A DNA stretch of 64,000 nt, taken from Haloferax gibbonsii ATCC 33959. Lineage in GTDB: Archaea > Halobacteriota > Halobacteria > Halobacteriales > Haloferacaceae. The stretch spans positions 222,078-286,077 of the forward strand of contig NZ_AOLJ01000011.1 in assembly GCF_000336775.1 (NCBI RefSeq), read 5' to 3'. Within the stretch, counting starts at the first letter, position 1, and each line of letters starts with the position of its first letter. Shown here in pieces: positions 55,482 through 63,597 of the stretch. The notes below the pieces were generated by a model. That model did not search any database. It saw nothing but the letters and a program-made list of their open reading frames with translations, and was not told the DNA's origin. The position numbers and the translations under genes were made by a program.

Positions 55482-55573
55482 GAAAACGACCCCGCTTCTT
55501 CGCGCCCGCTCCCGCTCTCCGGGCCTTGCTCGCGGGTGACCGAGTTCGCTCTGAGACCGCAGTCTACACCGAC

Positions 55574-55753
55574 TTACTGCGTGTCTTTTGCGACGAGGTA
55601 GGTCCAGCCGCCCCGGCGCTCGAACCCGATAGCGGCGTCGCCGAGTTCCGTCTCCGCGAAGTCGGCGACGCGGCCGGTCCGGACCGTCGTCACGTCGATG
55701 CGTCGCGTCCCGTCCCGTTCGCTCGTGTCCGCGCTTGCTACGTTCGCACTCAT
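55574..55753 (-). CDS. Hypothetical 59-aa protein
   Basis: It begins MSANVASADTSERDGTRRID and ends GFERRGGWTYLVAKDTQ. It is small and soluble, with strand-rich predicted composition. It resembles a recurrent class of haloarchaeal single-domain microproteins, but I cannot name it. It converges with the synthase gene, with 92 bp between ends. Confidence 0.55.
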   Translation of the reverse strand: MSANVASADTSERDGTRRIDVTTVRTGRVADFAETELGDAAIGFERRGGWTYLVAKDTQ

Positions 55754-55856
55754 ACGTTGGCCGACGCGGGCAGGGGATATGTATCGCATCCTAGTAGAGT
55801 GAAAGTGAAATCGAGAGACTGCGCGGGGGAGGCGCTCACGCGGGGGAGAGCGCGAC

Positions 55857-56018
55857 TCAGGTCGAACTCGGCTTCGAGCCCAGTCCGAAGGTGATGAGAG
55901 TGGCTACGATGACGAACGCGACGCCGAAGTAGCCGGCAAGTCGGTAGACCTCGATGGTGAGCAACAGGAACAGGAGGGCGATGATGACTTCGAGTCTGTG
56001 TTCGAGTGTGGCGTCCAT
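55857..56018 (-). CDS. Two-helix membrane microprotein (53 aa)
   Basis: Minus-strand frame MDATLEHRLEVIIALLFLLL then a short polar turn (TIEVYRLAGY) and a second helix, FGVAFVIVATLITFGLG. The two helices are of membrane-spanning length. It was found by reading the strand directly; a longer overlapping open frame on another phase is not protein-like. The function is unknown. Confidence 0.6.
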   Translation of the reverse strand: MDATLEHRLEVIIALLFLLLTIEVYRLAGYFGVAFVIVATLITFGLGSKPSST

Positions 56019-56122
56019 ACGGTCCACCATTCATGTCTGATTAGTAACTATTTCGGCAGGCGAAGCGTGAGCCGTCTGGCGTATCAGAACCGATTTGCAA
56101 TCCAGTCTGGACTACCGAAACG

Positions 56123-56794
56123 ATGGTTGGGTTCACGGAGCGCGAGCGGTCGGGAGTGTACAAGTCGATATACGCGCGGCGGGATATCAGGCGGTTCGGC
56201 GACGATCCGGTCCCGGAGGAGACGCTGGCGCGACTGCTCGACGCCGCGCATCACGCCCCGAGCGTCGGCTTCTCGCAACCGTGGGACTTCGTCGTCGTCG
56301 AGGACGCCGAGACGAAGGCGGCCGTCGCGTCCATCGCGGAGCGGGCGATTGCGGCGGCCCGCGAGGGCTATCGAGAGCCCCGGAAATCGGAGTTTGGCCG
56401 GCTGAAGTTGGAGGGCATCACCGACGCCCCGGTGAACATCTGCGTCACCTGCGACCCGACGCGGGACGCGCCGCACGTCCTCGGGCGCAACACGATGCAG
56501 GCGATGGACGCCTACTCGACGTGCCTCGCCGTGCAGAACCTCTGGCTGGCCGCGCGGGCCGAAGGCGTCGGCGTCGGCTGGGTGTCGTTTCTCTACCCGC
56601 ACGAGGTCCGCGAAGTGCTCGGGATTCCGCACCACGTCGAGCCGATTGCGTATCTCTGCGTCGGCTATCCCGAAGCCGGCTTCCCGGAGGAGCCGGTGCT
56701 TCAGCGAGAGGGGTGGCGCGAGCGTCTCGACACGAGCGAACTCGTCCATCGAGAACGGTGGGAGTCCGGGTCGGCGGAGGACATCGACGAGTGA
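56123..56794 (+). CDS. bluB: 5,6-dimethylbenzimidazole synthase (BluB)
   Basis: 223 aa nitroreductase-fold flavoprotein. The N-terminus VYKSIYARRDIRRFGDDPVPEE, the HHAPSVGFSQPWDFVVVED stretch and GWVSFLYPHEVREVLGIPHHVEPIAYLCVGYP (key parts WVSF and CVGYP) match BluB better than ordinary nitroreductases. BluB cleaves reduced FMN to the lower ligand of cobalamin. No other cobalamin genes are adjacent. ATG 56123 fits the conserved start MVGFTERER. Confidence 0.9.
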   Translation: MVGFTERERSGVYKSIYARRDIRRFGDDPVPEETLARLLDAAHHAPSVGFSQPWDFVVVEDAETKAAVASIAERAIAAAREGYREPRKSEFGRLKLEGITDAPVNICVTCDPTRDAPHVLGRNTMQAMDAYSTCLAVQNLWLAARAEGVGVGWVSFLYPHEVREVLGIPHHVEPIAYLCVGYPEAGFPEEPVLQREGWRERLDTSELVHRERWESGSAEDIDE

Positions 56795-56799
56795 GACGG

Positions 56800-57003
56800 C
56801 GGCGCGACGAGACGCGCCGCTCAGAACGTTGTGGCCGCGAGAAGCGCCGAGGGTGAGAGTTGAACCTCACTCGCTCACTGCGTTCGCTCGCTGGTTCAAA
56901 TCTCAGGACGTTGCACACGCGGCCACGGAGTCACGGCGCGACGAGACGCGCCGCTCGAAATGTTGTGGCCGCGAGAAGCGCCGAGGGTGAGATTTGAACT
57001 CAC
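56800..57003. repeat. Duplicated tRNA-Ser 3'-end segment (~70 bp, 134-bp offset)
   Basis: A segment beginning CGGCGCGACGAGACGCGCCG at 56800 recurs at 56934. Both copies continue through TTGTGGCCGCGAGAAGCGCCGAG to a tRNA T-arm-like sequence. The right copy is the 3' part of the intact tRNA-Ser gene. The left copy carries the acceptor 3' strand and a slightly altered T-arm (GAGAGTTGAACCTCAC with an extra base) and then breaks off into low-complexity CGCTCACTGCGTTCGCTCG. This looks like a relic attachment site or a local tandem duplication. Confidence 0.7.
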
Positions 57004-57063
57004 GTGTCCGAATGGACAGTAGATTTCGAATCTACCGCCTTGGCCGGGCTAGGCTACCTCGGC
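56979..57063 (-). tRNA. tRNA-Ser (CGA)
   Basis: Read on the minus strand, the 7-bp acceptor stem is GCCGAGG/CCTCGGC with discriminator G, as expected for serine. The anticodon loop is TTCGAAA (anticodon CGA). There is a long variable arm between anticodon and T stems (TGTCCATTCGGACA), and the T-arm is GTGAG-TTCAAAT-CTCAC. The length is 85 nt without CCA. A TATA-like GGATTAAACT (57089-57098, minus strand) lies about 26-35 bp upstream. Confidence 0.95.
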
Positions 57064-57266
57064 TTCCATCGTTGTCTCTCTCGCGGATAGTTTAATCCGT
57101 TTCGATTTCCGAGGGCCGCGACGAGGACTCACACGGACGCAGTCGGCGAGTCTGTGGCCCAACTGCGTCCGGGCGGGGCGGGGCGGGCAGGACCGACGAC
57201 CGGCGAGTGACCGACCAGAGCGCCGCCGACCAATGGGAATAAGTCGCACGCAGACCCGGGAGGTGT

Positions 57267-58217
57267 ATGGACATCGACACGGCCAGCGAGACGTGCACCG
57301 AGGTGCTCGACGCCATCTCGGAGGCCGTCATCGCCGACCGAGCCTTCCTCGAAACCGTCCTGACGGGCGTCCTCGCCCGCGGCCACGTCCTCCTCGAAGA
57401 CGTCCCGGGAACCGGAAAGACACTCACCGCGCGGAGCGTCGCCACCGCGCTCGGACTGTCGTTTTCCCGCGTGCAGTTCACCCCGGACCTGCTTCCCGCC
57501 GACGTGACCGGGACGAACATCTACGACGAACGCGAGCGGACCTTCGAGTTCTCGCCGGGTCCCATCTTCGCGAACGTCGTCCTCGCCGACGAGATAAACC
57601 GCGCGCCGCCGAAGACGCAGGCCGCGCTCCTCGAAGCGATGGAAGAGGGACAGGTGACCGTCGACGGCGAGACCCACCAGCTCCCGAGGCCCTTCTTCGT
57701 CATCGCCACGCAGAACCCCGTCGAACAGGAGGGGACGTTCACCCTCCCCGAAGCGCAGGTCGACCGGTTCGTCGTGAAGTCGGCCATCGGCTACCCCGAC
57801 CTCGACGGCGAGGTCGAACTCCTCCACCGGCGCGCCGGCCGGAGCGAACAGAGCCCGAGCGTCGAACGCGTCCTCGACCGCGACACCGTCGCCGCCATCC
57901 GCCGCGCGCCCGAGTCGGTCCGCGTCGAGGACGACCTGCTCGAATACATGGCGAGACTCGCGCGGGAGACGCGCACCGACCGCCGAGTCCGCATCGGCGT
58001 CTCGCCCCGCGGGACCCAACGGCTGTTCGAGGCGACCCGCGCCCGCGCCGTCATCGAGGGCCGCGCGTTCGTCACGCCCGACGACGTGAAACGCGTCTCG
58101 CAGTCCGTGCTCGCCCACCGGCTCGTTTTGACCCCGGACGCACGGGTCGAGGACGTGCGGAAATCGGACGTCGTCGACGACGTGCTCGGCCGGGTGACCG
58201 TGCCGACGCTGGAGTGA
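57267..58217 (+). CDS. MoxR family AAA+ ATPase
   Basis: 316 aa. Walker A is LEDVPGTGKTLTA (about residues 43-55), Walker B is VVLADEINRAPPKTQ (about 108), sensor 1 is FFVIATQNPVEQEGTF, and the C-terminal lid carries GVSPRGTQRL. MoxR ATPases act as chaperones that insert metal or cofactors into, or activate, partner proteins with VWA domains, including DUF58 proteins. The DUF58 operon is next door but on the opposite strand, converging on this gene. Confidence 0.93.
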   Translation: MDIDTASETCTEVLDAISEAVIADRAFLETVLTGVLARGHVLLEDVPGTGKTLTARSVATALGLSFSRVQFTPDLLPADVTGTNIYDERERTFEFSPGPIFANVVLADEINRAPPKTQAALLEAMEEGQVTVDGETHQLPRPFFVIATQNPVEQEGTFTLPEAQVDRFVVKSAIGYPDLDGEVELLHRRAGRSEQSPSVERVLDRDTVAAIRRAPESVRVEDDLLEYMARLARETRTDRRVRIGVSPRGTQRLFEATRARAVIEGRAFVTPDDVKRVSQSVLAHRLVLTPDARVEDVRKSDVVDDVLGRVTVPTLE

Positions 58218-58244
58218 GTGGGAGCCGTGCGGCGGACACGCCGC

Positions 58245-58751
58245 TCAGCGCGTGACGACCGTCACGAGCGCGACCACCCCGACCAGCAGTAAGACGACGG
58301 CCGTGATGGGCTGGCCCCCGGCGGCCGCCCGGTCCGCGCCGTAGACGACCGCTGCCCCGACCGCGAGCACGACGAGCGTCGCCGCCGCGTGGACGAGTTC
58401 GAGCCGGAGCGTGTCGGTCTCGCGGCCGAGGTGTTCGCCGACGGACCGCGCGTTCTCCGCGATGTCCCACGCGAGTATCGAGCCGAGCGCGGCGAGGAGG
58501 AGCGCCTCCGTTCCGGCCCCGCTCGCGCCCGCGAAGAGAAGCGAGAGGAAGAACAGCCCGCCCGCGGCGTCGACGATGCGCCGCGAGCCCCGGAACAGCC
58601 CGGCGGCGAGCGCGACCGTCGCGACGAGGCCGCCGACCGCCGCGGTCGACGTGGTGAAGCCGAGCGTGAACGTCGTGAGCCCGGCGACTGACAGCGCCAT
58701 CGCGGTCCCCGTCCGGGTCGGCTTGCGGGTGATTTCGCTCACCGCGACCAC
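58245..58751 (-). CDS. Membrane protein at end of DUF58 operon (DUF7519-like)
   Basis: 168 aa with five or six hydrophobic helices rich in Ala/Val/Leu. It overlaps the DUF58 gene by 13 bp at its start. Proteins of this kind (I believe DUF7519) close the haloarchaeal MoxR-DUF58 locus. The function is unknown, and it is presumably a partner in the same envelope-associated complex. Confidence 0.75.
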   Translation of the reverse strand: MVAVSEITRKPTRTGTAMALSVAGLTTFTLGFTTSTAAVGGLVATVALAAGLFRGSRRIVDAAGGLFFLSLLFAGASGAGTEALLLAALGSILAWDIAENARSVGEHLGRETDTLRLELVHAAATLVVLAVGAAVVYGADRAAAGGQPITAVVLLLVGVVALVTVVTR

Positions 58752-60007
58752 CCCGCTTCGGCCCGCGCGAGCGCGACGCCGAGCGGTTCGTCACCCCAGT
58801 CGAGGACGCGGACGCCGCTCCGCCGGAGTTCGCGGAGCCGCAGGTCGCGCTCGATGCGCGCGAGTCGCGCGCCGATGGTCGCGGTCGTCGTCGGGTCGGG
58901 CGAGACGACCGTCACGGCGTGGCCGTAGGCCTCCAAGCGGCGGGCGACCGACACGCCGTAGTCGTCCACGAGCGGCGAGCAGAAGATGACCTGCGCGTCG
59001 CTGGCGAGCCGACGCCGGAGTCGGCGGACGGCGACGGAGGGGAAAAAGGCCCCGTCCGGCGGCGTCGGCGCGAACGCCGGGTGGGTCGCGAACAGCCGAC
59101 GGGCGCGGGCGCGGTGGTCGGCGCCCGACGAGGGGGCGAGCCAGCACTCGTCGGGCCCGAACGCCGCGACGCCGACGCTGTCGCCGCTGTCGAGGAGCGC
59201 CGAGAAGGCGACGCTCGCGGCGTCGACGGAGCGCTCGACCGCGGTCTCCGCCTCGTCGTCGGGGGCGACGTGCGCCTCCGGGCGGGTGTCGACGACGAGG
59301 ACGACGGCCGCGGCGCGCTCTTCTCTGAACTCCACCGTGGCGAGTTCGCCCGTGCGGGCGCGCCGGTTCCAGTCGATGCGCCGAATCGGGTCGCCGTGGC
59401 GGTACTCGCGGATGGAGGCGAACTCCAGTCCCGACCCCGGCACGTCGGTCTCGACGCGGCCGGCGTACTTCGAGGTGAGGCCGCGAAGCGGCAGGTCGGC
59501 GGTCGCGGCGAGTTCGGGTTCACACCGGAGCGTCGTCTCGGCGCTGACCGTCTCGCGGGACTCGACGGCCCCGCTCGGGTCGCGGACGACGACGACCGTC
59601 TCCTCCCACGCGTGCTCGCCGCGGACGGCCGTGACCGTATAGGTCGCCGTCGCGGTCGCCCCCGGCCTGAGCGCCGTCCCCAGTCGGGCGGGGCCGTCGG
59701 CGACGCCGAGCGCCGGCGGGACGCCGTCGACGACCCGGATGTCGAAAAGCGTCCGCGACCCCTCGTTGGTGACGCGGAGCGTGACCTCGACCTCGTCGTC
59801 GGGGTCGGGCGTCGCGTCCGAGAGGTCGCGCTCGACGCGAAGCGACACCTCGGGAATCGCCGCGACCCGGACGTAGCCGAGCACGACGACGCCGAGGCCG
59901 GCCGCGAGGAGCAGCGACGCCTCGCGGGTGAACACGCCCGCGCCGGCCGCGGCGAGAACGAGGCCGTCGAGACCGGTCCAGCGTTCGGTGTCGAACCCGC
60001 GGCTCAT
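58739..60007 (-). CDS. DUF58 domain protein
   Basis: 422 aa. Two short hydrophobic stretches are near the N-terminus (12-48). A CARDB/DUF11-like beta domain follows (70-160), then the DUF58 motif YRHGDPIRRIDWNRRARTGEL at about 205-225 and a VWA-like region with VVLVVDTRPE. It is typically activated by a MoxR ATPase. It overlaps the upstream DUF7269-like gene by 4 bp and the downstream membrane gene by 13 bp, so this is a tight operon. Confidence 0.9.
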   Translation of the reverse strand: MSRGFDTERWTGLDGLVLAAAGAGVFTREASLLLAAGLGVVVLGYVRVAAIPEVSLRVERDLSDATPDPDDEVEVTLRVTNEGSRTLFDIRVVDGVPPALGVADGPARLGTALRPGATATATYTVTAVRGEHAWEETVVVVRDPSGAVESRETVSAETTLRCEPELAATADLPLRGLTSKYAGRVETDVPGSGLEFASIREYRHGDPIRRIDWNRRARTGELATVEFREERAAAVVLVVDTRPEAHVAPDDEAETAVERSVDAASVAFSALLDSGDSVGVAAFGPDECWLAPSSGADHRARARRLFATHPAFAPTPPDGAFFPSVAVRRLRRRLASDAQVIFCSPLVDDYGVSVARRLEAYGHAVTVVSPDPTTTATIGARLARIERDLRLRELRRSGVRVLDWGDEPLGVALARAEAGWSR

Positions 60008-60576
60008 CGGCGCTCACCCGCGGGACCGTCGTCAGTGCCGATTCGCTCTATCGCGGCGACGGTTCGCCCGGCGCGGTCGGTGAGCGACGACTGTCCAGAC
60101 AGGAAGAGCCGGACGCGCTGTCGGAGCGGAATCGAAACGGACGCGCCGAGAAAGCGCGCGGCGACCGGGTCGTCGGTCCAGCCGCCGGTGTCGAGGAGCG
60201 CGGCCGCTTCCTCGGGGGCGCGGCCGTCGCGGGCGACGAGGGCCTGTGTCGCCCGCGCTTCGAGTCGGTCGACGACTCGCTTGCGGGCGGCCCAGTGGGT
60301 GTGTCGACCCATCGCCGACACGAGGTCGTCGTCGAAGTCGGAGCCGGGTATCGGGACCGCGACTCTCGCCTCCGGGTCGCCGGTGACCGTGGTGTTCATC
60401 GGGGTTTCGCGGCGGCGCTGGACGTACCGAAGCCCCTGAAGCGCCGCGAGCGCCGCGACGAGACCGAGGAAGATGTCCGTCAGTTCGAGGCCGAGCGAGA
60501 CGCCGGCGACGACCGCGAAGCCCGCGGCCGTGGCGACGACGCCGACGAGCAAGAACAGCCGACGCGCGAGCGTCAT
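60004..60576 (-). CDS. Membrane-anchored protein of the DUF58 operon (DUF7269-like)
   Basis: 190 aa. Two hydrophobic helices at about 5-25 and 28-48 are followed by a soluble charged domain of about 135 residues (ETPMNTTVTGDPEARVAVPI onward). ATG 60576 (MTLARRLFLLVGVV) overlaps the stop of the DUF4129 gene by 4 bp. The family name is from memory (DUF7269) and the role is unknown. Confidence 0.75.
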   Translation of the reverse strand: MTLARRLFLLVGVVATAAGFAVVAGVSLGLELTDIFLGLVAALAALQGLRYVQRRRETPMNTTVTGDPEARVAVPIPGSDFDDDLVSAMGRHTHWAARKRVVDRLEARATQALVARDGRAPEEAAALLDTGGWTDDPVAARFLGASVSIPLRQRVRLFLSGQSSLTDRAGRTVAAIERIGTDDGPAGERR

Positions 60577-61565
60577 CGGTCGTCCCCCGTCGCGTCGGCG
60601 TAGGTGGCTTCGATGTTCCTGAGCGCGTCGACCGCGCGGCGCTCGCGCTCCGGCGTCGCCTCGAAGCCGCCGTAGCGGACTTCCTCGAACAGCGTCGTCA
60701 GGTCGCCCACGTCGTCGCGGTCCATGCCCGCGTCGACGGCGGAATCCGCGAACTCGGCCGGCGTCGCGGCGCGGCGGTTCGGTACGTCGAGGAGCGCCGT
60801 CATCTCTCCCCACGCGCGGAACACTTCGTTTTCCACGTCGGCGTCACCGTCTTCGATGCGCTGGGCCGCGGCCCCGGCGGCCCGCCCGACGGCGGCGACG
60901 TTCGGTCCCTCCTCCTCGGCAGCCGGGTCGATTTCGTCGTCGGCCTCGGGCGAGTCGCTGGTCCCGGTGACGAGCAGGAAGACCGCGACGACGAGCGCGA
61001 CCCCCAACAGGAGGCCGAACAGGAGTGTCGGCGGCGAGACGGCCTGTGCCGCGCCGCCGTCGCCGAGACTGCCGCCGCCGCCGGCGGGGAGAAACGACAC
61101 GTTGCGCGCGGCGGCCGCGGCGCGAGACGAAAACGAGAACTCGCGGCGACACGCCGTGAGGAGGGCGAACAGGAGAACGACCGGCGGGCCGAGCGCCACG
61201 AAGATGGCGAGCGGCGGGAGCAACGAGCCGGTCTCTCGGTAGGCGTACGCGCCGAGGAGGACGAAGACGAGGGCGACCCCGGCGAGGATTCCGGGTGAGA
61301 GCAGCCACGGGAGACACGGCGTCGGGATGCTAAGGCCGTCGAACGACCCGCCGGTCGGTTGCACGCCGGTCTCGTCTGTGTCACCAGCGACTGCGCCCCC
61401 GGTCTCGCCGCCACCGAAGCCGACTGGACCGCCGTCGCTGACGACGGTCGAATCGATGGTGGCGGCGACGACCGAGAGGGCGACGACCGCGAGGAGGGCG
61501 AGCGCGAGTGCGCGGAGGGCGGAACGGTCCACGATGGTAGGTAACAGTATGCGGGGTAAAGACAT
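60573..61565 (-). CDS. DUF4129 domain membrane protein
   Basis: 330 aa. The first helix is ALALALLAVVALSVVAAT, further helices lie at about 85-110, 115-140 and 165-190, and the C-terminal DUF4129 domain has EVFRAWGEMTALLDVPNRRA and DLTTLFEEVRYGGFEATPER. DUF4129 proteins are often found with transglutaminase, DUF58 and MoxR genes. It is the first gene of the operon. ATG 61565 is used; a GTG about 11 codons later is possible. The open frame further upstream is origin DNA. Confidence 0.85.
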   Translation of the reverse strand: MSLPRILLPTIVDRSALRALALALLAVVALSVVAATIDSTVVSDGGPVGFGGGETGGAVAGDTDETGVQPTGGSFDGLSIPTPCLPWLLSPGILAGVALVFVLLGAYAYRETGSLLPPLAIFVALGPPVVLLFALLTACRREFSFSSRAAAAARNVSFLPAGGGGSLGDGGAAQAVSPPTLLFGLLLGVALVVAVFLLVTGTSDSPEADDEIDPAAEEEGPNVAAVGRAAGAAAQRIEDGDADVENEVFRAWGEMTALLDVPNRRAATPAEFADSAVDAGMDRDDVGDLTTLFEEVRYGGFEATPERERRAVDALRNIEATYADATGDDR

Positions 61566-62253
61566 TTCGAGGGACGGGGCGGTCGTCGGGACGTGAGCGA
61601 CGTCGTGTCGGCATCCGTTCGGACCGAACGGTGGCCGCGCCTCCCGTGCCGGATGACCGTCCGAACAGACCACCCGTGCAAGTGAACCAGCCGCGGGTAC
61701 GGCGGACGAACGCCGAGGCACGACACCCACACACCACGTTTGCAAGTGAATTGGCGGTGGGAAGGAGGGGCTGGGGAGACACACAGACACCACCGTTGCA
61801 CGTGAAGCGTGGTAACGCCGAGAGGGGGTGGCATCGGCGGGCACTCGGAGAGAGCACGGGTGCAAGTGAACCTCGGTCGCGACTCGAACGTCGTCACCCA
61901 CCACCGTTGCAGGTGGCTTCTCCCGAACTGGACCGTTTACGGGCCGTTCACGACAGAAACGTTTGACTACAAACTGCACCGCGGGCACCGAGACATGTCA
62001 ACGCTTTAGTTGAACTCGCGCTCTGTTGTTCTACTAGCTACTCTCGTATCCTCCTATTCACTTGCAAAAGTGGTGTGTGTCTGTTCAAACGAGTTCACAC
62101 GAACCACGGTATGCGGTACCGAGGGTCAGTTAGAAGGCGACGATTCCGACCCGAACACGCCGCCCATCACCCGACGACACCGCCGCCGCAATTCACATGA
62201 ATCAGATGAAATCGGGGTTTTAAATAAGGGGACGCCACAACGGACCGACGCTA
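61566..62253. other. Putative chromosomal replication origin (oriC2-like)
   Basis: This 688-bp gene-free region lies between the DUF4129 operon (reading away) and orc1/cdc6. It contains an ORB-like repeat array (next entry), G-rich tracts beside several repeats (GGAAGGAGGGGCTGGGG after 61755, AGAGGGGGTGG near 61821) and a clearly less GC-rich core at about 61935-62058 that could be the unwinding element. Repeats left of the core point right and the one right of it points left. Close to orc is the TATA sequence GGTTTTAAATAAGG (about 62216-62229), about 25-38 bp before the ATG. The structure matches haloarchaeal origins, which sit beside their cognate orc gene. Confidence 0.82.
61676..62069. 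repeat. Origin-recognition-box-like repeats (5 direct, 1 inverted)
   Basis: Core TTGCAAGTGAA-type copies: GTGCAAGTGAA 61676-61686; TTTGCAAGTGAA 61739-61750; GTTGCACGTGAA 61796-61806; GGTGCAAGTGAA 61859-61870; degenerate GTTGCAGGTGG 61906-61916. An inverted copy, TTCACTTGCAAAA, is at 62057-62069. Several are preceded by a shared CA-rich flank (ACACACCACG, ACAGACACCACC, and on the inverted copy CAGACACACACCAC), so the full unit is about 20-25 bp. The core loosely resembles the archaeal mini-ORB TTCCAGTGGAAA but is a distinct variant. Confidence 0.78.
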
Positions 62254-63480
62254 ATGCGCCGGTTCGAGCGAAAACAAAACGTCTTCACCAACAAGGACGC
62301 CCTCGGGGAGTCCTACAAGCCCGAGCGCATCGAGGAGCGCGACGACGAGATTTCGGAGTACATGGACGCGCTCCAACCGGTCGTCGACGGCTGGGAGCCG
62401 AACAACGTCTTCCTGTACGGAAACACCGGCGTGGGGAAGACCGCGGTCACCGAGTTCCTCCTCGAGATGCTCCTCGAAGACGTCTCGCAGTACGACGACG
62501 TCGACCTCAGCGTCATCTCCATCAACTGCAAGACCCTCAACTCCTCGTACCAGGTGGCGGTCGAACTCGTCAACGAGCTTCGGCCACCGGGCGCGGAGAT
62601 TAGCTCGACCGGCTACCCCCAACAGACCGTCTTCAAGAAGCTGTTTCAGGAGTTGGACGACGTGGGCGGAACGGTTCTCATCGTCCTCGACGAGGTGGAC
62701 TCCATCGGCGACCGCGACGAACTCCTCTACGAACTCCCGCGGGCGCGTTCGAACGGCAAGCTCGAAGACGCCAAGGTCGGCCTCATCGGCATCTCGAACG
62801 ACTTCAAGTTCCACGACCAGCTCGACCCGCGCGTGCAGGACACCCTCTGCGAGCGCGAACTGCACTTCCCGCCGTACCAAGCGCCCGAACTGCAGAACAT
62901 CCTCGAATCGCGGGCTGAGGTCGCCATCGCCGAGGACGCCTGCGAGGAGGGCGTGCTCAACCTCTGTGCGGCGCTCGCCGCCCGCGACAGCGGGAGCGCG
63001 AGACAGGCGCTCGACCTCCTCCGACTGGCCGGCGAACACGCCGAGAACAAAGACGACGAGCGAATCACGCTCGACCACGTCGACATCGCCCGGCAGAAAC
63101 TCGAACAGGAACGCGTCGTCGAGGGGATGCGCGAACTCACCGAAAACGGTCACTTCGCGCTCCTCGCGGTCGTCTCGAAGGCCGCCCACGACGAGACGCC
63201 GTGTCGGATGCGCGACCTCTATCAGGAGTACCTCCGGCTGTGCAACTCCGCCGGCATCGACCCGCTCGCCCAGCGGTCGGTCCACAACCACCTCTCTGAC
63301 CTCCGGATGCTCGGCATCCTCTCGGCCGAGGAGAACCGCACCGGCTCGCGCGGGAACTACTACAGCTACGCGCTCGACGTCCCCTTCGCCAGCGCGATGG
63401 AAGCGCTCTCGGACGTGCTCGCTCTCGACTCCGTCCTCGACGAGATTCGGAAGACTGCGAAACAGGCCGAGGCAGTCTGA
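62254..63480 (+). CDS. orc: Orc1/Cdc6 family replication initiator
   Basis: 408 aa. The AAA+ domain has Walker A GNTGVGKT (residues 56-63) and Walker B LDEVD (145-149), then ISNDFKFHDQLDPRVQDTL (sensor/ISM region) and SGSARQALDLLRLAGEHAE (sensor 2). The C-terminal winged helix ends about residue 385 (QRSVHNHLSDLRMLGIL). It binds origin repeats and loads MCM. From the surrounding gene order I suspect it is the counterpart of H. volcanii orc5, the oriC2 initiator. The start is at MRRFERKQNVF, with a TATA box 25-38 bp upstream. Confidence 0.94.
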   Translation: MRRFERKQNVFTNKDALGESYKPERIEERDDEISEYMDALQPVVDGWEPNNVFLYGNTGVGKTAVTEFLLEMLLEDVSQYDDVDLSVISINCKTLNSSYQVAVELVNELRPPGAEISSTGYPQQTVFKKLFQELDDVGGTVLIVLDEVDSIGDRDELLYELPRARSNGKLEDAKVGLIGISNDFKFHDQLDPRVQDTLCERELHFPPYQAPELQNILESRAEVAIAEDACEEGVLNLCAALAARDSGSARQALDLLRLAGEHAENKDDERITLDHVDIARQKLEQERVVEGMRELTENGHFALLAVVSKAAHDETPCRMRDLYQEYLRLCNSAGIDPLAQRSVHNHLSDLRMLGILSAEENRTGSRGNYYSYALDVPFASAMEALSDVLALDSVLDEIRKTAKQAEAV

Positions 63481-63597
63481 ACCCCACCGGACGCCGCGGC
63501 CTCCCGAGACCTTTTTCTGAGGCGTGCTGTTCTGAGACGCGACACGCCATTCTCAGACGGTGGTAGTTTCTTAGTGTGCCAGTGAGACGTGAGTAGC

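Noticed and set aside
56885-56910. A plus-strand GGTTCAAATCTC that resembles a tRNA T-arm
   Set aside because: The flanking bases do not pair as a T-stem and no acceptor or anticodon arm is present; it is part of the decayed low-complexity insert.
61676-62069. Origin repeats considered as a CRISPR array
   Set aside because: Spacing is irregular (about 55-65 bp, then a 140-bp gap), one copy is inverted, and no cas genes are near.
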